A stretch of 64,000 nucleotides of DNA, from positions 310,001 through 374,000 of the forward strand of contig OY727097.1 of assembly GCA_963402885.1 (NCBI GenBank), written 5' to 3'. The stretch is from Antedon bifida. Lineage: Eukaryota; Echinodermata; Crinoidea; Comatulida; Antedonidae. Numbering within the stretch: position 1 is the stretch's first letter; every line of letters starts with the position of its first letter. A program made the translations under genes and the position numbers. The notes under the pieces were generated by a model. That model saw only the letters and a program-made list of their open reading frames with translations. It was not told where the DNA came from and made no database searches. Of this stretch, positions 41,157 to 54,200 are shown one piece after another.

Positions 41157-43627
41157 ATGGAAGCTAAAGATACCCCGACGCACTACGAACAAGACGACGT
41201 CTTCGTTGAAAATGGAGGTTGCTTCGTTGAAAATGGAGGTTGGGCGAATGGAAGGCGTCCTTCATATAGACGTTCATCCAGTACAACAACGTCACAAACA
41301 CCATTTCTGGTTAAAGATCAAAACTATGTAAGAAGAATATCAGAACCCGTAGAAGTAGGCGTAGGCCTACCTGTATACATTAATGCGGATTCACACGTTG
41401 CCAAACAGAAGAACTTTAAAACAGCTGTGATCGGTGTAATTATGTTAATAGTTTTGGTGGCTGGTTGCGTTATCTGTTTTTATAGAATAGAGGACAGAAC
41501 CAATGATTTAGAAAGACAATTAACAGAACTGAAGGCAGAATTAGAAGCTTTGAAAATAACCAGTTCACAACGTGCCTCAACGACGAATGATGGAGAAGAC
41601 GCTAAAAGAGAGTGCGTCTGCGTGCCAAACACGCAGGAAGATTCTTCGGACGAAAAGGCATCCATTTTGCAATGTTGTACAAAAGATAGTAAGCAAATAA
41701 AGACCATCATTGAAGAGGTAACATTTTCAATTGAACTTTAATAGTTAAAACATACTGTATGTTTAACGATGCCAAATCACACCGTTATTACGGTGTCGTA
41801 TTGCTGGAGTGAAATCGCCTTGCATTTCAACGAATGTACGTAAAGCGGAAATGACGAAACGAATTACTACAGCCAAAGATGAATTTAAGACCTATGGCCT
41901 ATGGATGAAATTTAAATTTTTTTTTTTGCGTTTCCAGGTTGTCCAAGAGAGATTGATGTTACTAGATAAGCCTGTGCTTAACGTCCCACACAAGTCTATC
42001 GGAATCAAGAAAAGCACAGCGTTTGCCCATGTGAACGGAATAGCAAGCACTGGACCCGGAAATAATAAAATGAAAAGTAACGTATATACAGTATTACTAA
42101 TCGTCATAAAAACCCAGGGGTTTATTGTCTGCATGAACCTACCTGAAATGTATTGGCCAAGGTCCAATGGGTAGGGCCTACTGAAAAATATCTCCCGCTT
42201 TGTAAATCTATAAATAGCTCGACCGGTAATCTGTACAGTCTACTTAACACTGTTTAAACTTTGTGTCTCTGGAGTCACGTTCACAAGTTATCCAGGTACC
42301 TTGCTACTAGGTACCTATTGCTACTAATACAATCATAATAGAAACTGTCAATCTTGTACAAGAAGTAGGTCTACTGATATGTACTTTGTTTACAGCTACG
42401 TGTATTAACCTCAAACTCCATCAATTATTAGATTTAAATTGTTTTATTTTAACTATCATTAATATTATATCTAAGTATTAAACTTCCTTTTTAAAGACTA
42501 CATAACCAGTTGGAAGGACAAGCCGCAGACATCAGAACACATTTCGTACCACAGAGGACGCATAACGATAGAAAACACAGGCGTCTACTTTGTATACAGT
42601 CAAATATACTTTTATCAAGAGTCAGACATTAATCAAAATGAACCAGTGAACAAAACACAGCCTTCTGCTCACGATGCTATGGTTAGTTGGTCATAAAATC
42701 AAATTATTAATTATCATTAAAAAGGCCAATTTTACCACGCTAAAATGAGCATGAGAAAACATACAAATACCCGACAACAACAGAAACTTACTTTAGTCAT
42801 TTCGAATCAGATTATTGTAATCGTTTTATTTACAGGACTCATTGTTCGTTAACTGACAGTACAGTACAAAGATTATTTCAACTGCATTTTAGAAACCACT
42901 TTAATATATATCAGGGGTCAGTAGTTCGTCACGCTAGAAACAACAACTTGTAAACAATAATAGTTTCAAAAGTTGTGAACGTTTAACAAAAGTCAAGGTT
43001 ATACACCAACTATTAAAACGATACTTTAATTTAAAAATAGATTCGATCGGAAAACCTTCTTTTTCTCCCGATTGTCGAATTATAATCCACCAACAAACAC
43101 CATCACAAAACATTGACTAGGAAATATTAGTGTAGTAAAATAACAAAACATATCAAATAGGGGAACCATCTTCGGTTTTGGACGTAATTATCCGTACTAT
43201 TACATCGTCTTGTATTTTTCTTTTCGAATGAATTGGTGGTGCGTCACGGCACCCTTACTTATTGGTGGTTTAAGCGTCACGGCACCCTTACTTATTATTT
43301 TCGGTCAACCTCCTCCAATGTAGAAACTCTTTCGTCTTTTAATGATTTCAAAGTTTCTTGACATATACATTCATTTCTCTACAGCTCCATGAGACCTGCG
43401 TGAATGGGGAACCGATTATGAAGAGCGCCGTTCCATTTCGAGAGTACACAAGCAAGTACCACGGTGGAGTATTCGAACTTAAAAAGGGAGATACAATTTG
43501 CGTACGGGTCTCAAGCGACGATTATCAAGTCAATATGGACCCCGAACTATCATTTTTTGGCGTGTATGGGTTACAAGAGTCTTCGCCAGAACTGCCAACA
43601 ACTAAGCCACACACAACCACTGAATGA
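41157..43627 (+). CDS. TNF-superfamily ligand, 4 coding exons
   Basis: A type II membrane cytokine. Exons: 41157-41717, 41938-42076, 42497-42681, 43385-43627; 1128 bases, 375 residues, all phases close. Cytoplasmic region about 1-87, with an in-frame 21-bp duplication (VENGGCFVENGG) and a Ser/Thr/Arg-rich stretch. Transmembrane segment 88-109 (TAVIGVIMLIVLVAGCVICF). A charged coiled-coil stalk 111-134 (DRTNDLERQLTELKAELEAL) follows, then Cys-rich CVC and QCC motifs. TNF homology domain: TAFAHVNG, YITSWKDKP, GRITIENTGVYFVYSQIYF, GGVFELKKGDTICVRVS, LSFFGVYGL. A Pro/Thr tail (PELPTTKPHTTTE) follows the last strand, which is unusual. No furin site is obvious. It would signal as a trimer through TNF receptors; which vertebrate subfamily it matches is not clear. 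Confidence 0.92.
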
Positions 43628-43838
43628 AAGAGTTAAGAGTGGAAAAATGTGGAATGACAAAACTTGCAGCTGTGTTATATTATTTGCGAATAATTATTGT
43701 ACAACGCATTTTTATAACTGAAATCTAGAGCGTGAACTGGGGGTGTAAACATTGCGCGCGGAGAACATTACACTCGTTTACCTTACCAGGTATATGAACA
43801 AAACAGTAGGCCTAACTAACTGTGTTACATGAATCCGA

Positions 43839-43844
43839 AATAAA
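43839..43844 (+). terminator. TNF gene polyadenylation signal
   Basis: AATAAA 212 bases after the stop codon at 43627. Confidence 0.55.
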
Positions 43845-43849
43845 CATTT

Positions 43850-46800
43850 TATGCATCGGGTTATGCTCGGGTGGGGTGGTTATGGGAAACATATAAATAT
43901 ATACAGTATACATATTAATACTATTACACATTTGGTGAAAAGTCATCTACTATTCTGACAAACTAACATAGGCCTAATTCTCACTCGTTAATTCCACATC
44001 AATGTCACACCAAATTGACACGCATGGCTAAAATGTTCAATGCAATATTTTGTGTCATACCGTTCCAATGGAATTAGAAATACAACGCTGTTTTTATTCA
44101 TACCATAGGCCTATCCTGATTTAAAAGTATATAGAAAACTAGTCTTTTGTATCCGGATTGTATAGGAGGCTTGTTCAGGGTCAATAATGCGAAACCAATT
44201 GTAATTCAAATGTTCGCCCTATTAAACTTCTCGAATTTCTAAAAAACTATAATCGCGATGTAAAAACCCACACAAGGAACTACTAAATTTATCAAATTAC
44301 CTAATAATTATCCAATTTTTCCAGTTAATCTCCATCCATTATCTCCCTGCATTGACTCATGTTGGAGTAGGCCTATTCAAAGTTCCAAACGATTATGGAG
44401 TTTTGAGTATTGATATGACGTATTCAATGTATGAATTCCACAAAACAACTTGAGTCAGCTCTGCTTATCCAATTAATCGGAACACAGCACTAAAACATTT
44501 TATATAATTATGGGATTATCTTTTATCATGATCATGATGTCTATTTATCAATTTATAATTTACAATTGGGACTTTGAATCAATACAATGATAGGACCAGA
44601 TAACGATGAGGTTAATTTGTTTTACCCAGTGAACTTAAAAGTTAACTTCATTACATTTACAATAGGTCTTATTCAAACAAAAAGCTAAGGAAACAATAGT
44701 TCATAAATATCAACGTATTATAGCAAGCATCTCTACTAGGCCTACACATTTAGTTATGGGAACTCAGGTTATGTCACAGCAGTGTCAAATCAGGAAACCG
44801 ATTAAATGATCTCCCTGGTTTCAGATTAGAATGTAGGCCACACGGCTGGTATACTAATACAATTAAATATAGGAGGCCTACCATGTTTAATGCGTTCTTC
44901 ATATATAATATTTACGACGACCAGGAAATATAGTACCACCTCAAATTCTGTCAGCTAATGTATTCATTCAGAATTTGGTTCCCACTAATAAAAGGAACAT
45001 AGGAGGGTCCTCAAATTTGTACTTAAAGTGTATCATACGTCATGCGATTGTATCCTCCACCATGAGATAGAATAGAACTGCCATTTGATAATTCATGTAG
45101 GCCTAACTAGATACATACATGTGTTGACATTAGGCCTACTGGTGGATCCTCAATTTTTTATAAGCCTAATGAGTTACTGTATATTACAGTACCACTATAC
45201 TTATTATTAAGCAGTAACATAACTCGTATTTGTGTAAATAACTTGTACAGTATTCCACAAAAGGTTAGAATGTTATATCAATTGCCCGCAAGGCAATAAT
45301 GCATGAACTCTTTGTCCTGGATCTATGGGGACTCTCTTGCCTATTTTACATTCCTGTTAACAAATGGAACATTCCAATGTATAATGGTGTACCGGCACCA
45401 TATATGCAAAAATATAAATGTATTCAACAATTGTTTATAATATATATTATATGTATATTAATTGTAAGTAAGAGGAGATGTTTCTTTGTTCAAAGAAACG
45501 TTTATTTATTTTAAATAAATACACAAATATAAACTTTATTGCGTGTTGTACTTGCTATACCGGGTTATTGTCATATCATTGTAGTTGAACTTTCCTAGAA
45601 ATTGTCGTAAAGTTTAATATCCGTTACGTTTGACATGTCCTTAGTAAAAGAATGGAGAAACTTACAAGAAAGATGCAAATTGGGAACATCAAATAACCAA
45701 AAAGATACAAAATAAGTTGATTTAAAATACGATTCCGAGGAAAAAAGGAGTGGCAACTAAATGACATTTTGTATGGGTAGTAAGAAAGGATAATAGCCTA
45801 CACAACGCAATTTAAAACAACTCATTACGATGAATATAGGCCTAGGTTACTCGCATTAAAAATAATCGCGTTACAAATAATGCACCTATTATACAGTAGG
45901 CCTTGCTGTACATTATAATAAATTGAATGAATTTATCCGGGAAAAAAGGGTTACAGTTCTCGATCTTATCTTAGTAATACAGGTATGGGAATATCCGGCA
46001 CCGGCCATATACATAAGTGGATAACAGAAAATAAACAATAGACAATAGGCCTAGATATAAAAAAAAAAATAAAAGGAAAACCCTCGTGAAGATTTAATAT
46101 CTGTACCTGGAAGCCGTTATCAAACAACAAACAAATATAAACCAAACGATTTTGACTAGTTCGAGACATGCGTTGTTTTAAAGATCGGCGAACAATAAGA
46201 TGAGAAATGGTACACCGAGGCGAGAGAACACTATGTTGTTGTATTGTTCCAATATACAACGTTTATTTATTGTCATTATCATTCATCAACATTATCTTAG
46301 TAAGACCGGTAGGTAAACAGTAGGGACATACACGGAAAAACCAGATTTCTTTGGATGTTCAAACTGTGTTTGATATAATAACACTTGTGAATGTTATGTA
46401 AACCAAAGGTAAACGTGATCTTCTATGCCGGATACCATCCTATTGTGTTCAATCTCAAACAATCGAAAATGGCGCGACTGGAGATAATAAAGGTATTTAT
46501 TATCAACCTCGAGCTTAAATGGAAACTGAGAAAAGTCGAATTAGGCCCTTTCCGGATCAACGGCAGTCAGCAGTGCATATACATATCAGCACACCGAGGG
46601 ACAATCCCCTACTGTTTTCGAATAGTGTACAAAGTTCTTTAACGTGCACTAGGCCTATGTACACGGGACCAACGGCTTTACGTCCCATCCGAAGTACATC
46701 CCAATAAACAACAAAACTGACACAAATAAGCAAACACCACAATTGCAGTTGTCTATCAAATCAATTTATACAAAACTCATTTCAAAGTGAAATAAATATA

Positions 46801-47285
46801 TATTTATATTACTTTATATACAACTTAATACGGTCTTGCAAACGATCTCGATTGCACTAGTAAAGACATATAACAAATTCACTGTCAATAAAACAAGAAG
46901 GATATTAATAATGCCATAATCCTTGGTGCATACTCGGTAACACTATAGGCGTTGCCATCCAAAACCTTTAGTACCAGAAAAACATATGTAGTAACTATTG
47001 TTTGTAACCAATCGGTAATATGCATGCGCTTTCATTCAAAGCCTTCAGATATCAATGTTTATTATTTCACTAATCCAAATAATAGATTTTCTAAATCGTT
47101 GATTTTAAGTGTCTTTTTCTATAGTAGATTATATCCATATGTAGGCAGCTTCATATTAAATAGTTTTTAAATTGATCCCCCTTGAATTGATAACAAGGAC
47201 AAATAAAATATCTTGAATATAATTACTTGCCAAAGATTTTGATTTTTGTCTACATAGCGCCACTGGAGGAGTTTTGATAATTCCT
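43850..47285. other. Spacer rich in TAGGCCTA, no gene seen
   Basis: Intergenic between the TNF gene (plus) and INTS6 (minus). TAGGCCTA or close variants occur at about 43807, 43968, 44106, 44369, 44738, 45100, 45131, 45838, 46048 and 46650. Open frames at 45299-45514, 45966-46259 and 46391-46742 lack domains. A minus-strand AATAAA at 47058-47063 could end the INTS6 transcript. Confidence 0.5.
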
Positions 47286-47289
47286 TTTT

Positions 47290-48296
47290 GTATGGCTATT
47301 TGTTATTACCTCTTACTCCAATACAAGGTGCTACCTCTTTACTGGATTCCTTCTTGCATTGTTATTGGTACTATTACCTCTTACTCCAATACAAGGTGCT
47401 ACCTCTTTACTGGATTCCTTCTTGCATTGTTATTGGTACTATTACCTCTTACTCCAATACAAGGTGCTACCTCTTTACTCAATTCCTTCTTGCATTGTTA
47501 TTGGTACTATTACCTCTTACTCCAATACAAGGTGCTACCTCTTTACTGGATTCCTTCTTGCATGGTTATTGGTACTATTACTTCTTACTCCAATACAAGG
47601 TGCTACCTCTTCACTCAATTCCTTCTTGCATTGTTATTGGTACTATTACCTCTTACTCCAATACAAGGTGCTACCTCTTTACTCAATTCCTTCTTGCATT
47701 GTTATTGGTACTATTACCTCTTACTCCAATACAAGGTGCTACCTCTTTACTGGATTCCTTCTTGCATGGTTATTGGTACTATTACTTCTTACTCCAATAC
47801 AAGGTGCTACCTCTTCACTCAATTCCTTCTTGCATTGTTATTGGTACTATTACCTCTTACTCCTACACAAGGTGCTACCTCTTTCCTCAATTCCTTCTTG
47901 TATGGTTATTGGTACTATTACCTCTTACTCCAATACAAGGTGCTACCTCTTTACTGGATTCTTTCTTGCATTGTTATTGGTACTATTACCTCTTACTCCA
48001 ATACAAGGTGCTACCTCTTTACTGGATTCCTTCTTGCATTGTTATTGGTACTATTACCTCTTACTCCAATACAAGGTGCTACCTCTTTACTGGATTCCTT
48101 CTTGCATGGTTATTGATACTATTACCTCTTACTCCAATACAAGGTGCTACCTCTTTACTGGATTCCTTCTTGCATTGTTATTGGTACAATTACCTCTTAC
48201 TCCAATACAAGGTGCTACCTCTTTACTGGATTCCTTCTTGCATTGTTATTGGTACTATTACCTCTTACTCCAATACGAGGTGCTACCTCTTTACTG
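47290..48296. repeat. 68-bp minisatellite, about 15 copies, overlapping INTS6 stop
   Basis: Head-to-tail 68-bp units (ACTATTACCTCTTACTCCAA ... TTCTTGCATTGTTATTGGT). Variants alternate (GGATTCC / CAATTCC; GCATTG / GCATGG). 68 is not a multiple of 3 and the unit has no plus-strand stop in any frame, which creates three long overlapping false reading frames. The last unit runs into the end of the INTS6 coding sequence. Confidence 0.95.
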
Positions 48297-51200
48297 AATT
48301 TTTATGGTTATTTGTACTATTATTGCGTCGTTTATTAATGTTTTCTTCATGTTCTACAACAGCTTTTTGAAACTTAATAAGCATTTCAATAAGTCGCCTT
48401 TTCTTAAATCGTCCAGCTTCTTTAATTATGTTATTAATAAATAAGTATTTGGTATCTAGGTCTCCTTGAATATTATTCAACTTATCAAATATTTTGCTAT
48501 AATCTGGGGAAAAAAGAAGAAAACTATGTTATCTTAGCAGGTACTCAATGACATTTCTTACAAAAAGTCTCAATAAGTGGTGGCTCTTGCACATGAATTC
48601 ACATTTATTAAGCAATATAAATATTTACATTACAGGGATTTTACAGAGACAAGTAATTGTCTGTAGTCATAAGACCCTTTAAAACAAAACAAGTATTATC
48701 ACAAAGAGAAAAATATAGGCAAAAGAATAAATACATAATATAAAACGAACTAATACAAATGTGTGTATACTCACACACACCACGCATATGGTTCATGTTC
48801 AGTTTATAATTAATACAAGTTTGTAATACATTATTTATTTTCCTTATAACTTGAATTATCATTTACAATGATTTAATAGATGAATACTGTTTGAAAAGCA
48901 CCTACCTCGTCCTGGTTTCCGAATTTCTTTGATTATTGCAAGTTTTATCGTTTTATTCATTTCATTAATGGCCGCCCGATTAATGGAAGCTTTTGGTTCC
49001 TTGTCTACTGTCTTCTTGTCCACATTATTAATCGGTTTTCGCTGTGTAGAATTATTGATACCTGGTTCTGTATGAAGTTCAGTGTAGTCGAAAATTGTTG
49101 TCAACTCATTTTCTAGTGCATCAATTGAATTGTTAGAGATTGCCGGACGAGGTTCAGGTTTTATAAGTACTATGTCGGTGTTTTCATCTGTGGGCGGTGG
49201 TTTGCCTGAAAATATCCAAAGATTATAGTGGACATTAGCTGCTGAGTGCAAAACAAATTACTGTATTAAAATGTGAACATTTCTTCAACTTTATTGTAAA
49301 ATAAGCTAAATTAAAAGGATTACCTTGACTATTTTGGTCAATTGGAGGTTTTTTCTCACGTCTTTGTATCAATTCTAAGTACGGTTTCCTTAATATTCCA
49401 CCTTGAACATTGCCTATCATGGCTGGTGAGTTTGGTCGACGACTCGGTGGGGAAGGGGTGGATGGACGCAGCCGTTTGGCTGCTGGTGACGGTGGTGGAG
49501 TGTCAAGCGATCTCTTGTTCCTTTGCTGCGGTGCTGTCAACGTATCGTTAAGATCAGCTTCATCCACCATCATTTTCTAGAGAAAAAAAAGAGAAGCAAG
49601 TAAATATATTTGCTAGATTATGTGAAACTTTTTTAATTGGGATATTTAATGAGGTTACATTTAAAAACACTGCAATGGCAATACATGTATATGTAGAAAG
49701 TACTGTAATGTAGTATCATTACCTTATCCTTTTCCGACGCTAACTTGAATGGATTTCCAAACATATGAAGACGTGCTGGTGGTGGATCAGCTTCTCTGAG
49801 AGCTGTTGGCATCTTCTTCAAGTAGTCTTGATAGTTGCCCATTTCTGCTATGGGAATGTCATGTAGAATATCTAGACAGTGAAAAGATAATTTGAAAATT
49901 AGACAAGCTTACAAATTCTAAAATTATCCAACAATATTCCAATCGAATATATCACTTTAGGAAATGTTTTACAAGTTATTTTGAAATATCAAAAGAAAGT
50001 TTAGCTTTCTTAGAAGTTTGCACATTAGAGACTTCCAATATCTTACCACTATCCGTGTTTTTGACACCAGTAGAAGCAACCCGCATTAGGTTCTTCCGCA
50101 TCCTTTGTAATTGTTCCACTAGTTCTTTCCGTGGAATATCAAAGGGATTGTGATACACTTGCTGTCGGACAGGTTTGTGTATGGGTGCAGCTACTGAATA
50201 ATTAGGGAATAAAGAAATGTTGTTGTCAGGTCTTGAGGTCACTGTTTCACCCGTTATACTTTGTAGAAGTTGCTGGAAATCCTTCCGTACAGCTAGTGAA
50301 GGCATCTGAGATCTGTAAATAAAAAGATTATAATTTGGAACTTGATTGGCAACTACTACAGTAAATCATACAACATTTAAATATTGGTTAAAATGCGGTG
50401 CTGCTATTTCGGTAAAATTAAGTAATTAAAGCTGTTACCTTTGTAATACTTTGATACTAATATCTCTATGTGATCTCTTTTTTGGTATAAGTGAGGACAT
50501 TCTCTCTGCCTCAATTTTCGATTGTTGTTTTAACTTCTTCAAGTAGTTTACCACGCTGTAACTCAGGCAATTCTCAACATTTTCTTGAATCAAATTAGGT
50601 GAGCCCATCCTTCTCAATGCCGTTCTTAAAGGCTACATAAAATATTGTATTCAAAAATACTACCACATTTTCTTAAACATAAATGGTAAACACTATGTAG
50701 TAGATACTATGTACACAAGACTTATTATAGTTTAATACAACTGCTATAGAATATGGAGGAATCTTCTATGAATAAAACACAGTAAGTATAAGCATTTGTC
50801 TAAAAGATGCTAATTTATCAATTAACATACAGTGGGAACCCATTACTGTAGCTTACAGAGGGTACCCATTTAACACACACTTACAGGTTAACTATTTTAG
50901 ATTCTGTTGTGAAATAAAAGTTTATTGAAAAATATAGGACACAAATCCATATAAAAATAGTTGTTTTGAACAAAACTAGCACAATTCATAAATCTGAAAC
51001 ACTTAAAAACAATTAAAATATATTATGACAATGTGTAATAAAGATGAGATTTGCAATGGAAAAAGTCATTACAATGGTAAGACTCAAACAAAACAAACAA
51101 ATTACCGGACAATAGAAAACAAAAGGCTTAAACATTTGGTTAAGATCAAAACTTAAATAAGCTTCTCTACTGAAAGTTATAACAAAATTGAACATACCCC

Positions 51201-54200
51201 TAAATAATAACTGGGAACATCACGTAAGTATTGCTCAAAACTGGTTCTCCATTTTATTGTAGGTTTTAGTTTGTGCACTTTAATGAGGTCATCTGTTAAA
51301 CAAAACCAAAAAAGAAACTGGTTGGTAAATCAACATAGTGTTAATATAAAAAATGGTCTTAGTGGCTTGTCTAAACTATCTAACCAGTTTATAATAAATA
51401 ATGTTTAGTGTTAAGCTCTGTCTAAACTATCTAAAGTAGTTTGACAAAAAAAGTGTGATATGCCCAAATGTGGTAGTGATATGACATCATCATGCCCCTA
51501 TATAGGCACATCACATTTTTGTTGTCACAGAACGTTTGATAGTGTAGACAGATCTTAAGCAACATATTAAGACAACAGGCTGTATCTTACCAAGTAGAGG
51601 GAGTGCAACAGGATAATTGTAAGGCATAATAAACAGGTTTACATGAGCTAAGTTAGTACTTGCTTTCAGATATCCAAACGGATGACCTAGGTCACTGTTT
51701 TTTCCACTGCTGGCTATAAATACCTAGAAAAAAAACATATTATATATAGTCATACATTTGATTATTCTGCATTGGTTTACTACCCCAGAAACAATTATTT
51801 TTTGTGTGTTAAAAACAACCACCAAAATTAAAATACTGGTCTACAATGTTTTAAAAAGTCAGTTCAGTAAGAATTAACTCAATTAAACTCAATTCCAAAA
51901 CATCTTACCTGCCAACAAATATTGTGATTTCTACGTTCTAATATGTTCTGGGTCAAAGGTGAAGGTTCAAGCTCATATTTATCAAATGGTACATTGTCAA
52001 CAACCATTGGGTCACAACTTGCACACGAGAACTTCACTGCTGGATGTGAATCCCTAGGTGGCTGGAAAAACAATTATTACAAATATTACAATTTTATAAG
52101 TAAACAAATTGAGAGTTGTGTGAATGGCTGCATAAAAAGGCGATCTAATAATCAGTTTAAAATATTATATATTAAACTTCAAAGTTGCTTTTTTTTTAAT
52201 GACTCATTAAACGTAATTACTTTTCAGTGCTTGCAAACATTTCTAAAGCTATGAGTTATTGAATGTCTTGAAACTTACAAGCATTGGTGAGTTGATGTCT
52301 GGCCAAAATGATTCTGGAACTGGCCAATGACCAGACGGAAAACCAGTCTTAGGATTTGGCCGAACGTAAATCATACGATGACAGTTGTGCCAGGAACTAT
52401 CGGGAATCGGTGATGGAACGCCTAAACGAGTGTTTCCGGGCAGAGTTTTGATATTTAAAGATGCTATCTCACTGCTTCCATCTTCTTCACCTGCTGTAGA
52501 TAAGAATCATAATTTTAGGTATATCACAATTGTATTTCTTCTCTATGTTATAATTGAACTTGTAGTAAATACTTACTAAATAATAAATAATTTTTGTCTT
52601 ATAAAAAAACAAAACACTATCTTTTATTTAATTTATGTTTTTGAATTTGATTTTTAAAATGTTAATTAGGAAGCAAGGGTGTGATTGACTTAATTTCAAT
52701 TTAAAGTCTTAAATGATGCTTTGTTATTAGAGGTAAGTTAGACACTAACAATTACCATGTGTTATCAATGCCATTTCAAATCAAATAACTCAACTAACAG
52801 CCAAGAAAATTAGATGAAAAAGGAAGGAAACTATTATATCAGGGTTACAGTCGGATTAATGCATTGTCGATTTGAGAGAAACAACATTCAGCCAATAACC
52901 AATCAAATGTAGTGTTAAATGAGTAGAGTGTGGTCAATAACCAATCAAATGTAGTGTTAAATGAGTAGAGTGTGGTCAATAACCAATCAAATGTAGTGTT
53001 AAATGAGTAGAGTGTGGTCAATAACCAATCAAATGTAGTGTTAAATGAGTAGAGTGTGGTCAATAACCAATCAAATGTAGTGTTAAATGAGTAGAGTGTG
53101 GTCAATAACCAATCAAATGTAGTGTTAAATGAGTAGAGTGTGGTCAATAACCAATCAAATGTAGTGTTAAATGAGTAGAGTGCGGTCAATAACAAAGAAT
53201 GTACTGTATTATTTGGCAAGTTTGGTTTATTTCTATTACTGCTGTTAAAAGGTGTTTCTGTTTATTTAGATTCTTGTTATCACGACACACAAATAATTAT
53301 TAGCAATTCATAAAATATACAATCTAAAGCTCTGTCTACACTATCAAACTTTATGTGAAAAAAACGTAATGTGCCCATATATGGACATGATGATGTCATA
53401 TCACTACCATATTTGGGCACATCACACTTTTTTGTCACATAAAGTTTGATAGTGTAGACAGAGTTAATAAAAAGAATTTATATTCTTTATTCTGGATGTA
53501 TTCAATATATATTTAAATGAAAGAGAATTAAAAGAGAAAGAATAAAACTACAAAATTGTAGTATTTTTTTGTTTGTAGTTTGGCAGAATATTGCTTTTTT
53601 TAAGAGAATTCTTTAAGAAAATATGTTTTATTTATATATTATGATATGCCAGTTTTCAAAATAAATTTCTGTTCAAACAAAAATACTATGACTATGAAAG
53701 TAAAAACTAAGAAATATTTGTACAGGAAAAGTATATACACACCTTCCTTTTTGACTTCTGGTTTGCTCTCCTGTTTGACTCCATTTACTGGATTTCCATC
53801 CACAGATAACGTCTGTGGCGACTTTGTTGTTGAATTATTATTACTAGTTATTGCGGTTGCTTTATAAGCTATAAAAATAAATAGATAATGTTAATGTAAA
53901 TAAAACAGGTAAATGAAATTATAACAAATATGGTACTACCTACAGTACCTTCTTATAAAACAATAGAAATAGTCTGGTTCTAGAACTACTACCTTCTTGT
54001 GGTTATTTCCTGCCTTCAATTAAGTCTTTTTTACAGTACATTAAGTAAAAAACTTTGATCCTAGTTTTAATATTGGACTTGCAGCATTTTTGCTTCATTT
54101 ACAGTATTATGTTTTGGCTGGCGAAAATGAAATACACACTAATATTAAATTACTGGTATCCACCCCAAGCCCCAACACCCCTGTGTAGCATGGTTCAGTC

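Noticed and set aside
47274-48370. Three overlapping plus-strand open frames of 280-360 codons
   Set aside because: They are the three frames of the 68-bp minisatellite, which contains no plus-strand stop. Each reads as the same 68-residue repeat in a shifted phase.
52845-53219. Minus-strand repeat protein (LLTTLYSFNTTFDW repeated)
   Set aside because: A product of the 42-bp intronic minisatellite in INTS6; no splice or family support.
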